From Polaromonas sp. (GTDB taxonomy: Bacteria; Pseudomonadota; Gammaproteobacteria; Burkholderiales; Burkholderiaceae_C): 57,239 nucleotides of DNA. The translations under genes and the position numbers were made by a program. Position 1 is the first letter of the stretch, and every line of letters starts with the position of its first letter. The notes beneath the pieces were generated by a model, which saw nothing but the letters and a program-made list of their open reading frames with translations, did no database searches and was not told the origin of the DNA. The stretch lies in assembly GCA_030683705.1 (NCBI GenBank), contig JAUXPP010000051.1, positions 1 to 57,239 of the forward strand, read 5' to 3'. This document shows, in pieces, positions 9,698 through 19,312 of this stretch.

Positions 9698-10627
9698 ATG
9701 CCCGCCATCTCCTTCCAGTCTGTCTCCAAAACCTACCCCAGCACCCGCAGCCGTTCCGCACCTGGCGTCAGGGCGCTGGACGATGTCAGCTTCGACATCC
9801 AGCCGGGAGAGTTTTTCGGCCTGCTGGGGCCCAACGGCGCCGGCAAAACCTCGCTGATCAGCATTCTGGCGGGCCTGTCTCGCGCCACCAGCGGCACCGT
9901 CACGGTGCATGGCAGCAATGTGGTGAGTGACTATGCCGCTGCGCGCCGCAAGCTCGGCGTGGTGCCGCAGGAGCTGGTGTTCGACCCCTTCTTCAGCGTG
10001 CGCGAGGCGCTGCGCATCCAGTCCGGCTATTTCGGCGTGAAGAACAACGACGCCTGGATCGACGAGCTGCTGGCCAGCCTGGGCCTGGCGGACAAGGCCA
10101 ACGCCAACATGCGGCAGCTTTCGGGCGGCATGAAGCGGCGCATGCTGGTGGCGCAGGCGCTGGTGCACAAGCCGCAGGTCATCGTGCTCGACGAACCCAC
10201 CGCCGGCGTGGACGTGGAGTTGCGCCAGACCCTTTGGCAATTCATCGCCAAACTCAACAAACAGGGCAGCACGGTGCTGCTCACCACCCACTACCTAGAA
10301 GAAGCCGAGGCACTGTGCAGCCGCATTGCCATGCTCAAGCAGGGCCGTGTGGTGGCGCTGGCCACCACGTCCGAGCTGCTCAAGACCGCTTCCTCGAATG
10401 TGCTGCGCTTCAAGATCGACAGCGAGTTGCCGCAGGCGATAGCCGACAAGGCGCGCATCACCGGCCGCATCGTGCAACTGCCCGCGCACAATGCCAACGA
10501 GATCGAGCACTATCTCAGCGCCATCCGCGAAGCCGGGCTGGTGGCCGAGGACGTCGAGATCCGCAAGGCCGATCTCGAAGACGTCTTCCTCGAGGTGATG
10601 GCCGGGAAGATCGGGGTGGCAGCATGA
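9698..10627 (+). CDS. ABC-2 type transporter, ATP-binding protein
   Basis: 309 residues. ABC ATPase with Walker A GPNGAGKT (44-51), signature LSGGM (141-145) and Walker B VIVLDEP (161-167), followed by a C-terminal extension of about 90 residues typical of the CcmA/NodI/YadG export group. The substrate cannot be told from sequence. Its stop overlaps the ATG of the permease gene, so the two form a transporter pair. The pair lies between mlaB and ibaG, which are adjacent in E. coli, suggesting insertion into or recruitment to this cell-envelope operon. Confidence 0.9.
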   Translation: MPAISFQSVSKTYPSTRSRSAPGVRALDDVSFDIQPGEFFGLLGPNGAGKTSLISILAGLSRATSGTVTVHGSNVVSDYAAARRKLGVVPQELVFDPFFSVREALRIQSGYFGVKNNDAWIDELLASLGLADKANANMRQLSGGMKRRMLVAQALVHKPQVIVLDEPTAGVDVELRQTLWQFIAKLNKQGSTVLLTTHYLEEAEALCSRIAMLKQGRVVALATTSELLKTASSNVLRFKIDSELPQAIADKARITGRIVQLPAHNANEIEHYLSAIREAGLVAEDVEIRKADLEDVFLEVMAGKIGVAA

Positions 10628-11382
10628 TGACCGGCTGGCAAACCCTGTTCTACAAGGAAGTGCTGCGTTTCTGGAAGGTCGGCTTCCAGACCGTCGGCGC
10701 GCCCATCCTCACGGCTGTGATGTACATGCTGATCTTCGGCCATGTGCTGCAGGACCGGGTTGTGGTGTACGGCACCGTCAGCTACACCGCCTTCCTGGTG
10801 CCTGGCCTGGTGATGATGAGTGTGTTGCAAAACGCCTTTGCCAACAGTTCGTCCTCGCTGATCCAGAGCAAGATCATGGGCAGCCTGGTGTTTGTGCTGC
10901 TCACGCCGCTGTCGCATTGGGCCTGGTTTTGCGCCTATGTGGGATCGTCCATCGTGCGCGGGCTGGCGGTGGGGCTGGGGGTGTTTGCCGTCACGGTTTA
11001 TTTCGGCCGGCCGGGTTTTGTGGCGCCGCTCTGGATCATCGTGTTTGCGCTGTTGGGTGCAGGCCTGTTGGGCGCGTTGGGCCTGATCGCCGGCCTGTGG
11101 TCGGAAAAATTCGACCAGATGGCGGTGTTCCAGAACTTCGTGATCATGCCCATGACTTTTCTGAGCGGCGTGTTTTACTCCATCCATTCGCTGCCGCCGT
11201 TCTGGCAGACCGTCAGCCACCTGAACCCGTTTTTCTACATGATCGACGGTTTCCGTTACGGCTTTTTCGGCGTCAGCGACGTTTCGCCGTGGCTGAGCCT
11301 GGCGATCGTCGGCACAGCCTGGCTGGTGGTCAGCGGCATCGCCGTGAATCTTTTACGCATCGGCTACAAAATCAGGCACTGA
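10624..11382 (+). CDS. ABC-2 type transporter permease (YadH-like)
   Basis: 252 residues from ATG 10624, which overlaps the ATPase stop by 4 nt. The frame is open upstream but that part lies inside the ATPase gene. About six membrane segments are visible, and the C-terminal half has the ABC-2 signature region (MPMTFLSGVFYSIHSLPPFW, then HLNPFFYMIDGFRYGFFG). It is an inner-membrane exporter subunit of the NodJ/YadH type. The substrate is unknown; envelope lipid or glycan is an inference from the mla/murA context only. Confidence 0.9.
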   Translation: MMTGWQTLFYKEVLRFWKVGFQTVGAPILTAVMYMLIFGHVLQDRVVVYGTVSYTAFLVPGLVMMSVLQNAFANSSSSLIQSKIMGSLVFVLLTPLSHWAWFCAYVGSSIVRGLAVGLGVFAVTVYFGRPGFVAPLWIIVFALLGAGLLGALGLIAGLWSEKFDQMAVFQNFVIMPMTFLSGVFYSIHSLPPFWQTVSHLNPFFYMIDGFRYGFFGVSDVSPWLSLAIVGTAWLVVSGIAVNLLRIGYKIRH

Positions 11383-11384
11383 AC

Positions 11385-11630
11385 ATGACCAGCGAAGAAC
11401 TTCAAGCCATCATTGCCGCGGGCCTGGCCTGTGAGCACATTGAACTCAGCGGTGACGGCCGGCACTGGTATGCGACCATTGTTTCCGCCGACTTCGAAGG
11501 CAAGCGCCTGATCCAGCGGCACCAGCGGGTGTATGCCACGCTGGGTAATCGCCTGAAGACCGATGAGGTGCACGCGCTGTCGATGAAAACCTTCACGCCC
11601 GCCGAATGGGCCAATCACCCCGCAGAATAA
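11385..11630 (+). CDS. ibaG: BolA-family protein IbaG
   Basis: 81 residues, a complete BolA fold ([20 protein letters not shown], then [13 protein letters not shown] and [10 protein letters not shown]). BolA-type proteins pair with monothiol glutaredoxins to handle Fe-S clusters; a CGFS glutaredoxin gene lies at 54918-55238, though not adjacent. The gene starts 2 nt after the permease stop and ends 4 nt before murA, the same ibaG-murA neighbourhood as in E. coli. That supports IbaG over BolA itself. Confidence 0.92.
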   Translation: MTSEELQAIIAAGLACEHIELSGDGRHWYATIVSADFEGKRLIQRHQRVYATLGNRLKTDEVHALSMKTFTPAEWANHPAE

Positions 11631-11634
11631 GACC

Positions 11635-12909
11635 ATGGACAAACTACTGATCAAGGGCGGCCGGGCGCTGGCCGGCACCGTCGATATTTCCGGTGCAAAA
11701 AACGCGGCCCTGCCCGAGCTGTGCGCAGCCCTGCTGACAGCCGATCCGGTGACGCTGGAAAACGTGCCGCGCCTGCAGGACGTGGCGACCATGCTCAAGC
11801 TGATTCGCAACATGGGCGTGACTGCCGATCGTGTCGAAGGCAGCGCCGGCGCCGTGTTGATCAACGCCGGCGGCCTGAGCTCGCCGGAGGCGCCCTATGA
11901 GCTGGTCAAGACCATGCGCGCCTCGGTGCTGGCGCTGGGGCCGCTGCTGGCGCGTTTCGGCGAGGCGACGGTGTCGCTGCCCGGCGGCTGTGCCATCGGC
12001 TCGCGGCCGGTGGACCAGCACATCAAGGGCATGCAGGCCATGGGCGCCGACATCGTGGTTGAACACGGCTACATGATTGCCAAACTGCCGGCGGGACAAA
12101 AACGCCTGAAAGGCTGCAGCATCACGACCGACATGGTCACCGTCACCGGCACCGAGAATTTCATGATGGCCGCCAGCCTGGCCGAGGGTGAAACCATCCT
12201 CGAAAACGCCGCGCAGGAGCCGGAGATCGGCGACCTGGCCGAGATGCTGATCAAGATGGGCGCGAAGATCGAGGGCCATGGCACCAGCCGCATCCGCATC
12301 CAGGGCGTGGAGCGCCTGCACGGCTGCACGCACCAGGTGGTGGCGGACCGCATCGAGACCGGCACCTTCCTCTGCGCCGTCGCGGCGGCCGGTGGCGATG
12401 TGGTGTTGCGCCACGGCCGCGCCGACCATCTCGAAGCGGTGATCGACAAGCTGCGCGACGCCGGTGCCGTGATCACCCCCGGCGACGGTTTCATCCGGGT
12501 GCAGGCCTCGGGCCGCATGCAGGCGCAGTCCTTCCGCACCACCGAATACCCCGGGTTTCCGACCGACATGCAGGCCCAGTTCATGGCGCTCAACGCGATT
12601 GCCGAGGGCTCCAGCAAGGTCACCGAAACGATTTTTGAAAACCGTTTCATGCACGTCAACGAGATGGTGCGCCTGGGCGCGAAGATCGAGATCGACGGCA
12701 AGTTCGCCATCATCGAAGGGGTGGAAAAGCTTTCTGGCGCCACCGTGATGGCGACCGACCTGCGCGCGTCGGCCAGCCTGGTGATTGCCGGCCTGGTGGC
12801 CGAAGGCGAGACGCTGATCGACCGCATTTACCACCTGGACCGCGGCTACGACCAGATGGAAGCCAAGCTGCGCGGCATAGGCGCGGACATCGAGAGAATC
12901 AAGTCATGA
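11635..12909 (+). CDS. murA: UDP-N-acetylglucosamine 1-carboxyvinyltransferase
   Basis: 424 residues, full length. MurA transfers enolpyruvate from PEP to UDP-GlcNAc, the first committed step of peptidoglycan synthesis, in the cytoplasm. The catalytic cysteine is Cys119 in [15 protein letters not shown] (the position targeted by fosfomycin), and the N-terminal [12 protein letters not shown] loop is present. The start is 4 nt after ibaG and the stop overlaps the hisG start (ATGA), joining the envelope cluster to the histidine cluster. Confidence 0.97.
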   Translation: MDKLLIKGGRALAGTVDISGAKNAALPELCAALLTADPVTLENVPRLQDVATMLKLIRNMGVTADRVEGSAGAVLINAGGLSSPEAPYELVKTMRASVLALGPLLARFGEATVSLPGGCAIGSRPVDQHIKGMQAMGADIVVEHGYMIAKLPAGQKRLKGCSITTDMVTVTGTENFMMAASLAEGETILENAAQEPEIGDLAEMLIKMGAKIEGHGTSRIRIQGVERLHGCTHQVVADRIETGTFLCAVAAAGGDVVLRHGRADHLEAVIDKLRDAGAVITPGDGFIRVQASGRMQAQSFRTTEYPGFPTDMQAQFMALNAIAEGSSKVTETIFENRFMHVNEMVRLGAKIEIDGKFAIIEGVEKLSGATVMATDLRASASLVIAGLVAEGETLIDRIYHLDRGYDQMEAKLRGIGADIERIKS

Positions 12910-13553
12910 TCACCCTCGCACTGTCCAAGGGCCGCATCTTCGACGAGACCCTGCCGCTGCTCAAGGCCGCCGGCATCGAAGTGCTGGAAGACCCGGAAAA
13001 ATCGCGCAAGCTGATCATAGGCACCAACCGGCCCGATGTGCGGGTGGTGCTGGTGCGTGCCACCGATGTCCCGACCTATGTGCAGTACGGCGGCGCCGAC
13101 CTCGGCGTGACCGGCAAGGACACGCTGATCGAACATGGCGGCCAGGGCCTGTACCAGCCGCTGGACCTGCAGATCGCCAAATGCCGCATGAGTGTTGCGG
13201 TGCGTGAGGGCTTCGACTACGAAGCCGCGGTGAAGCAGGGTTCGCGCCTGAAGGTGGCGACCAAGTTTGTCAGCATCGCACGCGACTTTTTTGCCACCAA
13301 GGGTGTGCACGTGGACCTGATCAAGCTCTACGGCAGCATGGAGCTGGCGCCGCTGACGGGCCTGGCCGACGCGATCGTGGACCTGGTCAGCAGCGGCAAC
13401 ACGCTCAAGGCCAATCACCTGGTCGAGGTCGAACGCATCATGGACATCAGCTCGCACCTGGTGGTCAACCAGGTGGCGCTCAAGCTCAAGCAGGCGCCGC
13501 TGCGCGCCATCATCGACGCTTTCGGCTCGGCCATCGGCCGGCCGGCAAACTAG
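12906..13553 (+). CDS. hisG: ATP phosphoribosyltransferase, short form
   Basis: 215 residues. It catalyses the first step of histidine synthesis, joining ATP and PRPP. The length fits the short HisG form, which lacks the C-terminal histidine-binding regulatory domain and needs the HisZ subunit; no hisZ is in this window. Motifs include [14 protein letters not shown] at the N-terminus and [14 protein letters not shown] near the PRPP site. The ATG overlaps the murA stop by 4 nt, and hisD follows after 7 nt. Confidence 0.96.
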   Translation: MITLALSKGRIFDETLPLLKAAGIEVLEDPEKSRKLIIGTNRPDVRVVLVRATDVPTYVQYGGADLGVTGKDTLIEHGGQGLYQPLDLQIAKCRMSVAVREGFDYEAAVKQGSRLKVATKFVSIARDFFATKGVHVDLIKLYGSMELAPLTGLADAIVDLVSSGNTLKANHLVEVERIMDISSHLVVNQVALKLKQAPLRAIIDAFGSAIGRPAN

Positions 13554-13557
13554 GAGT

Positions 13558-13613
13558 GCTATGACTTTTATAGCTGCTCCCGCACGTCTTTCAACGGCTG
13601 ACGGCACGTTTGA
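13558..13613 (-). repeat. CORE17 dispersed repeat, copy B, overlapping the hisD start
   Basis: The core GCTATGACTTTTATAGC is at 13558-13574, followed by TGCTCCCGCA, spacer, and a CGG block ending at 13597 (40 nt on the minus strand). The hisD start codon (13561-13563) lies inside the core, so the repeat spans the first codons of hisD. See the separate finding. Confidence 0.65.
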
Positions 13614-14931
13614 GGCTCAATTCCAGGCCAGGCTGCACTGGTCGGCGGACACCGACGCGGCCATCGAGCAGCGTGTGGCCGACATCCTGGCTGACGTGCA
13701 GCAGCGCGGCGACGCGGCCGTGCTCGAATACACCGCGCGCTTTGATGGCCTGTCGGCAGCGTCCATGGCCGGCCTGGAACTGACACAGGCGGACTTCAAG
13801 GCCGCCTTCGATGCCATTCCCGCCGCCCAGCGCGAGGCCCTGCAGGCCGCCGCGGCACGGGTGCGCAGCTACCACGAGGCCCAGAAGAAGGCCTCCGGCG
13901 AGAGCTGGAGCTACCGCGACGCGGACGGCACCTTGCTGGGCCAGAAGGTCACGCCGCTGGACCGCGTCGGCATTTATGTGCCAGGCGGCAAGGCGGCCTA
14001 CCCCTCCAGCCTGCTGATGAACGCCATTCCCGCCCACGTGGCCGGGGTGCAGGAGATCATCATGGTGGTGCCCACGCCAGTGCGCGGCAGTGTGGCGACC
14101 GGCGGCTCGGGCGAGCAGGCGGCGTCGAGCCGGGGCGAGCGCAACGAACTGGTGCTGGCGGCCGCTTATGTGGCCGGCGTCACGCGTGCCTTCACGATTG
14201 GCGGCGCGCAGGCGGTGGCGGCCCTGGCCTACGGCACGCAGACCGTGCCCAAGGTCGACAAGATCACCGGCCCGGGCAATGCCTATGTGGCCAGCGCCAA
14301 GAAGCGTGTGTTCGGCACGGTGGGCATCGACATGATTGCCGGCCCCTCCGAAATCCTGGTGCTGGCCGACGGCACAACGCCGGCCGACTGGGTGGCCATG
14401 GACCTGTTCAGCCAGGCCGAACATGACGAACTCGCGCAAAGCATTTTGCTGTGCCCGGATGCGGCTTATCTTGATGAGGTGCAGGCCGCCATCGATCGCC
14501 TCTTGCCCGGCATGCCGCGCGCGGAAATCATCGCCAAATCCCTCACCGGCCGCGGCGCGCTGATCCACACCCGCAGCATGGAAGAAGCCTGCGCCATCAG
14601 CAACCGCATCGCACCCGAACACCTCGAAGTCTCCAGCCGCGATCCGCACCAGTGGGAACCACTGCTCAAACACGCCGGCGCGATTTTCCTCGGGGCGTAC
14701 ACCAGCGAATCGCTGGGCGACTACTGCGCCGGCCCCAACCATGTCTTGCCGACCAGCGGCACGGCGCGTTTTTCCAGCCCGCTGGGCGTCTACGACTTCC
14801 AGAAACGCTCCAGCATCATCGAAGTCAGCGAAGCCGGCGCGCAAACCCTGGGCAAGATCGCCGCGGAGCTGGCCTATGGCGAGGGTTTGCAGGCGCACGC
14901 CCGCGCCGCCGAGATGAGGATGAAAAAGTGA
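13561..14931 (+). CDS. hisD: Histidinol dehydrogenase
   Basis: 456 residues. It oxidises histidinol to histidine in two NAD-dependent steps with bound zinc. Conserved blocks include [45 protein letters not shown] (zinc/active-site region) and [10 protein letters not shown]. Two oddities are seen. First, the start codon and about the first 18 codons overlap a dispersed repeat. Second, after VPTP the protein has about 16 extra residues rich in Gly, Ser and Arg (roughly 175-195), where most HisD proteins have a short loop before LVLAAA. The GGAG at 13552-13555 is a plausible ribosome site for this ATG. The stop overlaps the hisC start. Confidence 0.96.
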   Translation: MTFIAAPARLSTADGTFEAQFQARLHWSADTDAAIEQRVADILADVQQRGDAAVLEYTARFDGLSAASMAGLELTQADFKAAFDAIPAAQREALQAAAARVRSYHEAQKKASGESWSYRDADGTLLGQKVTPLDRVGIYVPGGKAAYPSSLLMNAIPAHVAGVQEIIMVVPTPVRGSVATGGSGEQAASSRGERNELVLAAAYVAGVTRAFTIGGAQAVAALAYGTQTVPKVDKITGPGNAYVASAKKRVFGTVGIDMIAGPSEILVLADGTTPADWVAMDLFSQAEHDELAQSILLCPDAAYLDEVQAAIDRLLPGMPRAEIIAKSLTGRGALIHTRSMEEACAISNRIAPEHLEVSSRDPHQWEPLLKHAGAIFLGAYTSESLGDYCAGPNHVLPTSGTARFSSPLGVYDFQKRSSIIEVSEAGAQTLGKIAAELAYGEGLQAHARAAEMRMKK

Positions 14932-16004
14932 ATGACGTTGCTCCTGAGTTGAAAAAACTGATCCGGCAGGATGTGCAGTCCATGCACGCCTATGCCATCC
15001 AGGAATCAAGCGGGCTGGTCAAGCTCGACGCGATGGAAAACCCGCACCGGCTGCCGGCGGCGCTGCAGGCGCACCTGGGCCAGCGCCTGGGCGCGCTCGC
15101 GCTGAACCGCTACCCGGACGGGCGTGTCAACGAACTGCGCCAGGCGCTGGCTGAGCACGCCGGCATGCCCGAGGGCTTCGACATCATGCTGGGCAATGGC
15201 TCGGACGAGCTGATTTCTCTGCTGGCCATGGCCTGTGATGTGCCGGGTGCCTCCATCCTGGCGCCACTGCCCGGTTTTGTGATGTACGCCATGAGCGCCC
15301 AGCTGCAGGGCCTGAAGTTCATCGGCGTTCCCCTGACGCCGGACTTCGAGCTCGACGAGGCCGCGATGCTGGCCGCGATCGCCGAACACCAGCCGTCCAT
15401 CATCTACATCGCCTACCCGAACAACCCGACCGCCAACCTGTGGGACGACGCGGTGATCGACAAGATCATTGCCGCGGCGCCCGGGCTGGTGGTGATGGAC
15501 GAGGCCTACCAGCCCTTCGCCAGCAAAAGCTACATCCACCGGATCGCCCGCCACAGCCATGTGCTGCTGATGCGCACCATGAGCAAGTTCGGACTGGCCG
15601 GCGTGCGGCTGGGTTACATGATGGGCCCGAAAGCGCTGATCGCCGAGATCGACAAGGTGCGCCCGCCCTACAACATCAGCGTGCTCAATTACGAGTGCGC
15701 GCTGTTTGCGCTGGAACACGCCGAGGTGTTTGCCGGCCAGGCCGAAGACATCCGCGCCCAGCGGACCGTGCTGGTGGATGCGCTGCGCGCCTTGCCGGGT
15801 GTCAAAACCTGGAAAAGCGACGCCAACATGGTGCTGGTGCGGGTCCCGGACGCCGCAAAAACCTTTGAAGGCATGCGGTCCCGTGGCGTGCTGGTCAAAA
15901 ACGTTTCTAAAATGCATCCATTGCTTGCCAATTGTTTGCGCCTGACCGTCGGCACCGCCGGTGAAAATGCCCAGATGCTGGCAGCCCTCAAAGACTCCCT
16001 ATGA
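14928..16004 (+). CDS. hisC: Histidinol-phosphate aminotransferase
   Basis: 358 residues from GTG 14928, which overlaps the hisD stop (GTGA). The frame is open further upstream but that part is antisense-free shadow of hisD. It is a PLP class I/II aminotransferase with Lys220 in [11 protein letters not shown] as the Schiff-base lysine, the motif [10 protein letters not shown] (161-170) and [10 protein letters not shown]. It converts imidazole-acetol phosphate to histidinol phosphate using glutamate. The stop overlaps the hisB ATG by 4 nt. Confidence 0.96.
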   Translation: MNDVAPELKKLIRQDVQSMHAYAIQESSGLVKLDAMENPHRLPAALQAHLGQRLGALALNRYPDGRVNELRQALAEHAGMPEGFDIMLGNGSDELISLLAMACDVPGASILAPLPGFVMYAMSAQLQGLKFIGVPLTPDFELDEAAMLAAIAEHQPSIIYIAYPNNPTANLWDDAVIDKIIAAAPGLVVMDEAYQPFASKSYIHRIARHSHVLLMRTMSKFGLAGVRLGYMMGPKALIAEIDKVRPPYNISVLNYECALFALEHAEVFAGQAEDIRAQRTVLVDALRALPGVKTWKSDANMVLVRVPDAAKTFEGMRSRGVLVKNVSKMHPLLANCLRLTVGTAGENAQMLAALKDSL

Positions 16005-16621
16005 CCACCCCCCCCGCCGCGCCTGCCCTGGCCCCCCGAACCGCCGAGATCTCGCGCAACACTGCCGAGACACAGATCACCGTCAAGCTCAACCTGGACG
16101 GCAGCGGCAAGGCCAGCCTGTCCACCGGCATCGGGTTTTTCGACCACATGCTGGACCAGATCGCCAGGCACGGCCTGATTGATCTGGACATCCAGGCCAA
16201 GGGCGACCTGCACATCGACGGCCACCACACGGTGGAAGACGTGGGCATCACCCTGGGTCAGGCCGTGGCGCAAGCCGTCGGCGATAAAAAAGGCCTGCGC
16301 CGCTACGGCCATGCCTATGTGCCGCTGGACGAGGCGCTGTCGCGCGTGGTCATCGATTTTTCGGGCCGGCCCGGCCTCGAGATGCATGTGCCCTTCAAGA
16401 GCGGCATGATAGGCAGCTTCGACAGCCAGCTCGCCTACGAGTTTTTCCAGGGCTTTGCCAACCACGCCTTCGTGACCCTGCACATCGACAACCTGCGCGG
16501 CGACAACGCCCACCACCAGGCCGAGACCGTGTTCAAGGCCTTTGCGCGCGCCTTGCGCATGGCGCTGGAGATCGATCCACGCTCTGCCGGCGTGATTCCC
16601 TCGACCAAGGGCTCGCTGTAG
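16001..16621 (+). CDS. hisB: Imidazoleglycerol-phosphate dehydratase
   Basis: 206 residues, the monofunctional dehydratase without the phosphatase domain that E. coli HisB carries. The metal-binding motifs are [13 protein letters not shown] and [10 protein letters not shown] in the first half and [17 protein letters not shown] near the end. The first 15 residues are Pro/Ala-rich and not conserved. It overlaps hisC by 4 nt, and a 93-nt gap with a CORE17 repeat separates it from hisH. Confidence 0.96.
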   Translation: MTTPPAAPALAPRTAEISRNTAETQITVKLNLDGSGKASLSTGIGFFDHMLDQIARHGLIDLDIQAKGDLHIDGHHTVEDVGITLGQAVAQAVGDKKGLRRYGHAYVPLDEALSRVVIDFSGRPGLEMHVPFKSGMIGSFDSQLAYEFFQGFANHAFVTLHIDNLRGDNAHHQAETVFKAFARALRMALEIDPRSAGVIPSTKGSL

Positions 16622-16643
16622 GGCAACACCATGGTCTTGAGCA

Positions 16644-16699
16644 TTGTTTTGGTCTCTGACCCACGGTCCGCTTGCGTGAGCAGCTATTAATTTCGTAGC
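16644..16699 (+). repeat. CORE17 dispersed repeat, copy C, between hisB and hisH
   Basis: The CCC block begins at 16660 and the core GCTATTAATTTCGTAGC is at 16683-16699, 40 nt in total; the stretch TTGCGTGAGCA just before the core is shared with copy D. It fills most of the hisB-hisH gap, ending 15 nt before the hisH ATG, and no ribosome-binding site is evident between. Confidence 0.75.
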
Positions 16700-16714
16700 A
16701 ACCCCCGGTTTTTA

Positions 16715-17404
16715 ATGGCACAACCCAACACCGTCGCCGTGGTCGATTACGGCATGGGCAATCTGCGCTCCGTGTCGCAGGCGGTCCAGCATGTGGCGCA
16801 AGGCAGCGGCGTCGAGGTCATCGTCACCTCGCGCGCCGACGAGGTCATGAACGCCGGGCGCGTGGTGCTGCCGGGGCAGGGCGCGATCGCCGACTGCATG
16901 CGCGAGCTGGCCGATTCCGGCATGCTGGAAGCGGTGCTGCATGCCGCAGCCCACAAGCCGCTGTTCGGCGTGTGTGTCGGCATGCAGATGCTGCTGACGC
17001 ACAGCCAGGAAGGCCAGCCCGGCGACGGTGGCGCCGGCACCCGGGGCCTGGACCTGATTCCCGGCGAGGTGCTCAAGTTCGACCTGGCCGGCCGCACCCA
17101 GCCCGACGGCAGCCGTTTCAAGGTTCCGCAAATGGGCTGGAACCAGGTCTACCAGGCGGCTCCCGATGGCGCCGCGCCGCACCCGGTGTGGGACGGCGTG
17201 CCCGACGGCGCGTACTTTTATTTCGTTCACAGCTTTTACGCCAGGCCGTCGGATGCGCGCCACACCGCGGGTTTTGCCGACTATGGCGCGCGCTTTACGG
17301 CGGCGCTGGCACGCGATAATATTTTTGCGACCCAATTTCACCCCGAAAAAAGCGCAGACCACGGCCTGGCCCTGTACCGCAACTTCCTGCACTGGAACCC
17401 CTGA
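16715..17404 (+). CDS. hisH: Imidazole glycerol phosphate synthase, glutaminase subunit
   Basis: 229 residues. It is a class I glutamine amidotransferase with nucleophile Cys87 (FGVCVGMQ) and the His209/Glu211 pair in [10 protein letters not shown]. It releases ammonia from glutamine and channels it to HisF. About 15 residues ([14 protein letters not shown], about 101-114) form a small insert before the conserved stretch. A CORE17 repeat lies directly upstream, and no clear Shine-Dalgarno sequence is visible before the ATG. HisA follows after 78 nt. Confidence 0.96.
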   Translation: MAQPNTVAVVDYGMGNLRSVSQAVQHVAQGSGVEVIVTSRADEVMNAGRVVLPGQGAIADCMRELADSGMLEAVLHAAAHKPLFGVCVGMQMLLTHSQEGQPGDGGAGTRGLDLIPGEVLKFDLAGRTQPDGSRFKVPQMGWNQVYQAAPDGAAPHPVWDGVPDGAYFYFVHSFYARPSDARHTAGFADYGARFTAALARDNIFATQFHPEKSADHGLALYRNFLHWNP

Positions 17405-17482
17405 CGTCCCCACGCCTGCCGCTGCACGCCTTTTTTCGCCCACGTTTTCCCCATCTCCATCCACCGCCAGCCTCATTGCCCC

Positions 17483-18223
17483 ATGCTACTCATCCCCGCG
17501 ATTGACTTGAAAGACGGCCATTGTGTGCGCCTCAAACAGGGCGACATGGACCAGTCCACCATCTTCAGCGAAGACCCGGCAGCCATGGCGCGCAGCTGGG
17601 TCGACAAGGGCGCGCGCCGCCTGCACCTGGTGGACCTGAACGGGGCTTTTGCCGGCAAGCCGAAAAACGAGGCCGCGATCCGCAAGATCCTGGCCGAGGT
17701 CGGCAGCGAGATCGACGTGCAGCTGGGCGGCGGCATCCGTGACCTGGACACCATCGAGCGTTACCTCGATTCCGGCCTGCGCTACGTCATCATCGGCACG
17801 GCAGCGGTGAAAAACCCCGGCTTCCTGCAGGACGCCTGCACCGCTTTCGGCGGTCACATCATCGTCGGCCTGGATGCCAAGGACGGCAAGGTCGCCACCG
17901 ACGGCTGGAGCAAGATGACCGGCCACGAGGTGGTCGATCTCGGCAAGAAATTCCAGGACTACGGCGTCGAAGGCATCATCTACACCGACATCGGCCGCGA
18001 CGGCATGCTCACCGGCATCAACATCGAGGCCACCGTCAAGCTGGCCCAGGCGCTGACGATTCCGGTGATCGCTTCAGGTGGTCTGTCGAACATGGCCGAC
18101 ATCGACGCCTTGTGCGCGGTGGAGGACGAGGGTGTCGAAGGCGTGATCTGTGGCCGCTCGATTTACAGCGGTGATCTCGACTTCGCCGCGGCACAAGCCC
18201 GCGCCGACGAACTCAACGGCTAG
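17483..18223 (+). CDS. hisA: ProFAR isomerase HisA
   Basis: 246 residues, a TIM barrel. Asp8 ([11 protein letters not shown]) is the first catalytic Asp; the second lies in [12 protein letters not shown]. It isomerises the aminoaldose ProFAR to the aminoketose PRFAR. The length is normal. The stop codon TAG lies at the left end of a 143-bp palindromic element that fills most of the gap to hisF. Confidence 0.97.
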   Translation: MLLIPAIDLKDGHCVRLKQGDMDQSTIFSEDPAAMARSWVDKGARRLHLVDLNGAFAGKPKNEAAIRKILAEVGSEIDVQLGGGIRDLDTIERYLDSGLRYVIIGTAAVKNPGFLQDACTAFGGHIIVGLDAKDGKVATDGWSKMTGHEVVDLGKKFQDYGVEGIIYTDIGRDGMLTGINIEATVKLAQALTIPVIASGGLSNMADIDALCAVEDEGVEGVICGRSIYSGDLDFAAAQARADELNG

Positions 18224-18363
18224 AGGCTGCCATAAATCCGATTCTCGGGCGCATGGCGGCGTTGCGCGGTGCTCGGAATCCTCATGCACCGAAGTGCATT
18301 CCGGTTCCTGTGCTCCGTGCGCCTTGCCCTGCATCCCGATAGTCAAATTTCTGACAACCTCTA
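18221..18363. repeat. 143-bp imperfect palindrome (MITE-like) between hisA and hisF
   Basis: The ends TAGAGG and CCTCTA are complementary, and the two arms match with mismatches along their length (AGAGGCTGCCATAAAT on one arm, AGAGGTTGTCAGAAAT on the other strand). The centre is a perfect ATGCAC-cgaa-GTGCAT hairpin at 18284-18299, which is the midpoint of the element. It has no coding capacity. No target-site duplication is visible. The left end includes the hisA TAG stop codon. Confidence 0.65.
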
Positions 18364-18390
18364 AAAGTCCGCTGCTCTGAACCTGAATCC

Positions 18391-19170
18391 ATGCTCGCCA
18401 AACGAATCATCCCCTGCCTCGACGTCACCGGCGGCCGCGTCGTCAAGGGCGTCAACTTCGTCGAGTTGCGCGACGCCGGTGATCCGGTCGAGATTGCGGC
18501 GCGTTACAACGAGCAGGGCGCCGACGAGCTGACTTTTCTGGACATCACGGCCACCAGCGACGGGCGCGACCTGATCCTGCACATCATCGAGGCGGTGGCT
18601 TCCCAGGTTTTCATCCCGCTGACGGTCGGCGGCGGTGTGCGCACCGTGGAAGACGTGCGGCGCCTGCTCAATGCCGGCGCCGACAAGACCAGTTTCAACT
18701 CGGCCGCGCTGGCCAATCCGCAGGTGATTGAAGACGCGTCGGCCAAATACGGCGCGCAGTGCATCGTGGTGGCCATCGACGCCAAACGCCGCTCCGACGA
18801 GGAAGCCCTCACGCGCGGACCAGGCTGGGATGTGTACAGCCACGGCGGGCGCAAGAACACCGGGCTGGACGCGGTGGCCTGGGCCAGCGAGATGGCGCGC
18901 CGCGGCGCCGGCGAAATTTTGCTGACCAGCATGGACCGCGACGGCACCAAGGCAGGTTTCGACCTGGCGCTGACGCGCGCGGTCAGCGACGCGGTCAGCG
19001 TGCCGGTGATCGCTTCCGGCGGTGTTGGCAACCTGGACCACCTGGCCGACGGCATCCAGATCGGTGGCGCCGACGCGGTGCTGGCCGCCAGCATCTTTCA
19101 TTACGGCGAATACACGGTGCAGCAGGCCAAGGCACACATGGCTGCGCGCGGTATCCCTGTAAGGTTGTAA
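18391..19170 (+). CDS. hisF: Imidazole glycerol phosphate synthase, cyclase subunit
   Basis: 259 residues, a TIM barrel. Catalytic Asp11 lies in [12 protein letters not shown] and the second Asp in VVAIDAKRR. It uses ammonia from HisH to make imidazole glycerol phosphate and AICAR. It lies 167 nt after hisA because of the palindromic element. Its stop is followed at once by a GC-rich repeat. Confidence 0.97.
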   Translation: MLAKRIIPCLDVTGGRVVKGVNFVELRDAGDPVEIAARYNEQGADELTFLDITATSDGRDLILHIIEAVASQVFIPLTVGGGVRTVEDVRRLLNAGADKTSFNSAALANPQVIEDASAKYGAQCIVVAIDAKRRSDEEALTRGPGWDVYSHGGRKNTGLDAVAWASEMARRGAGEILLTSMDRDGTKAGFDLALTRAVSDAVSVPVIASGGVGNLDHLADGIQIGGADAVLAASIFHYGEYTVQQAKAHMAARGIPVRL

Positions 19171-19266
19171 CCCCCGTCGAAAGGGTTGCAACCCCCATCG
19201 GCTTCGCCTTTCCCCCTGCCGGGGCGGCATCTGCGGCCCGGCGGAGCCGGTTCCGCGATGCCCCTG
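19171..19266 (+). repeat. CG-rep element after hisF
   Basis: It starts at the base after the hisF stop and includes CCCCCATCGGCTTCGCC, a CCCCCTGCCGGGG hairpin and the block GCGGCCCGGCGGAGCCGG at 19233-19250. The 25-nt block 19233-19257 recurs with one mismatch at 39362-39386 after argJ. The rest of the gap up to hisI (19267-19312) holds nothing recognised. Confidence 0.7.
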
Positions 19267-19312
19267 GCCTGGATAATCTGGCGTGCTTCTGCAAATCCAT
19301 GACAATTGGCGC

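Noticed and set aside
15895..15950. CORE17 copy at the end of hisC
   Set aside because: A T-rich stretch with TTGCTTGCC looked similar, but no 17-nt palindrome or CCC block at the right spacing exists.
18221..18363. Insertion sequence between hisA and hisF
   Set aside because: Too short for a transposase and with no coding frame; kept only as a palindromic, MITE-like element.
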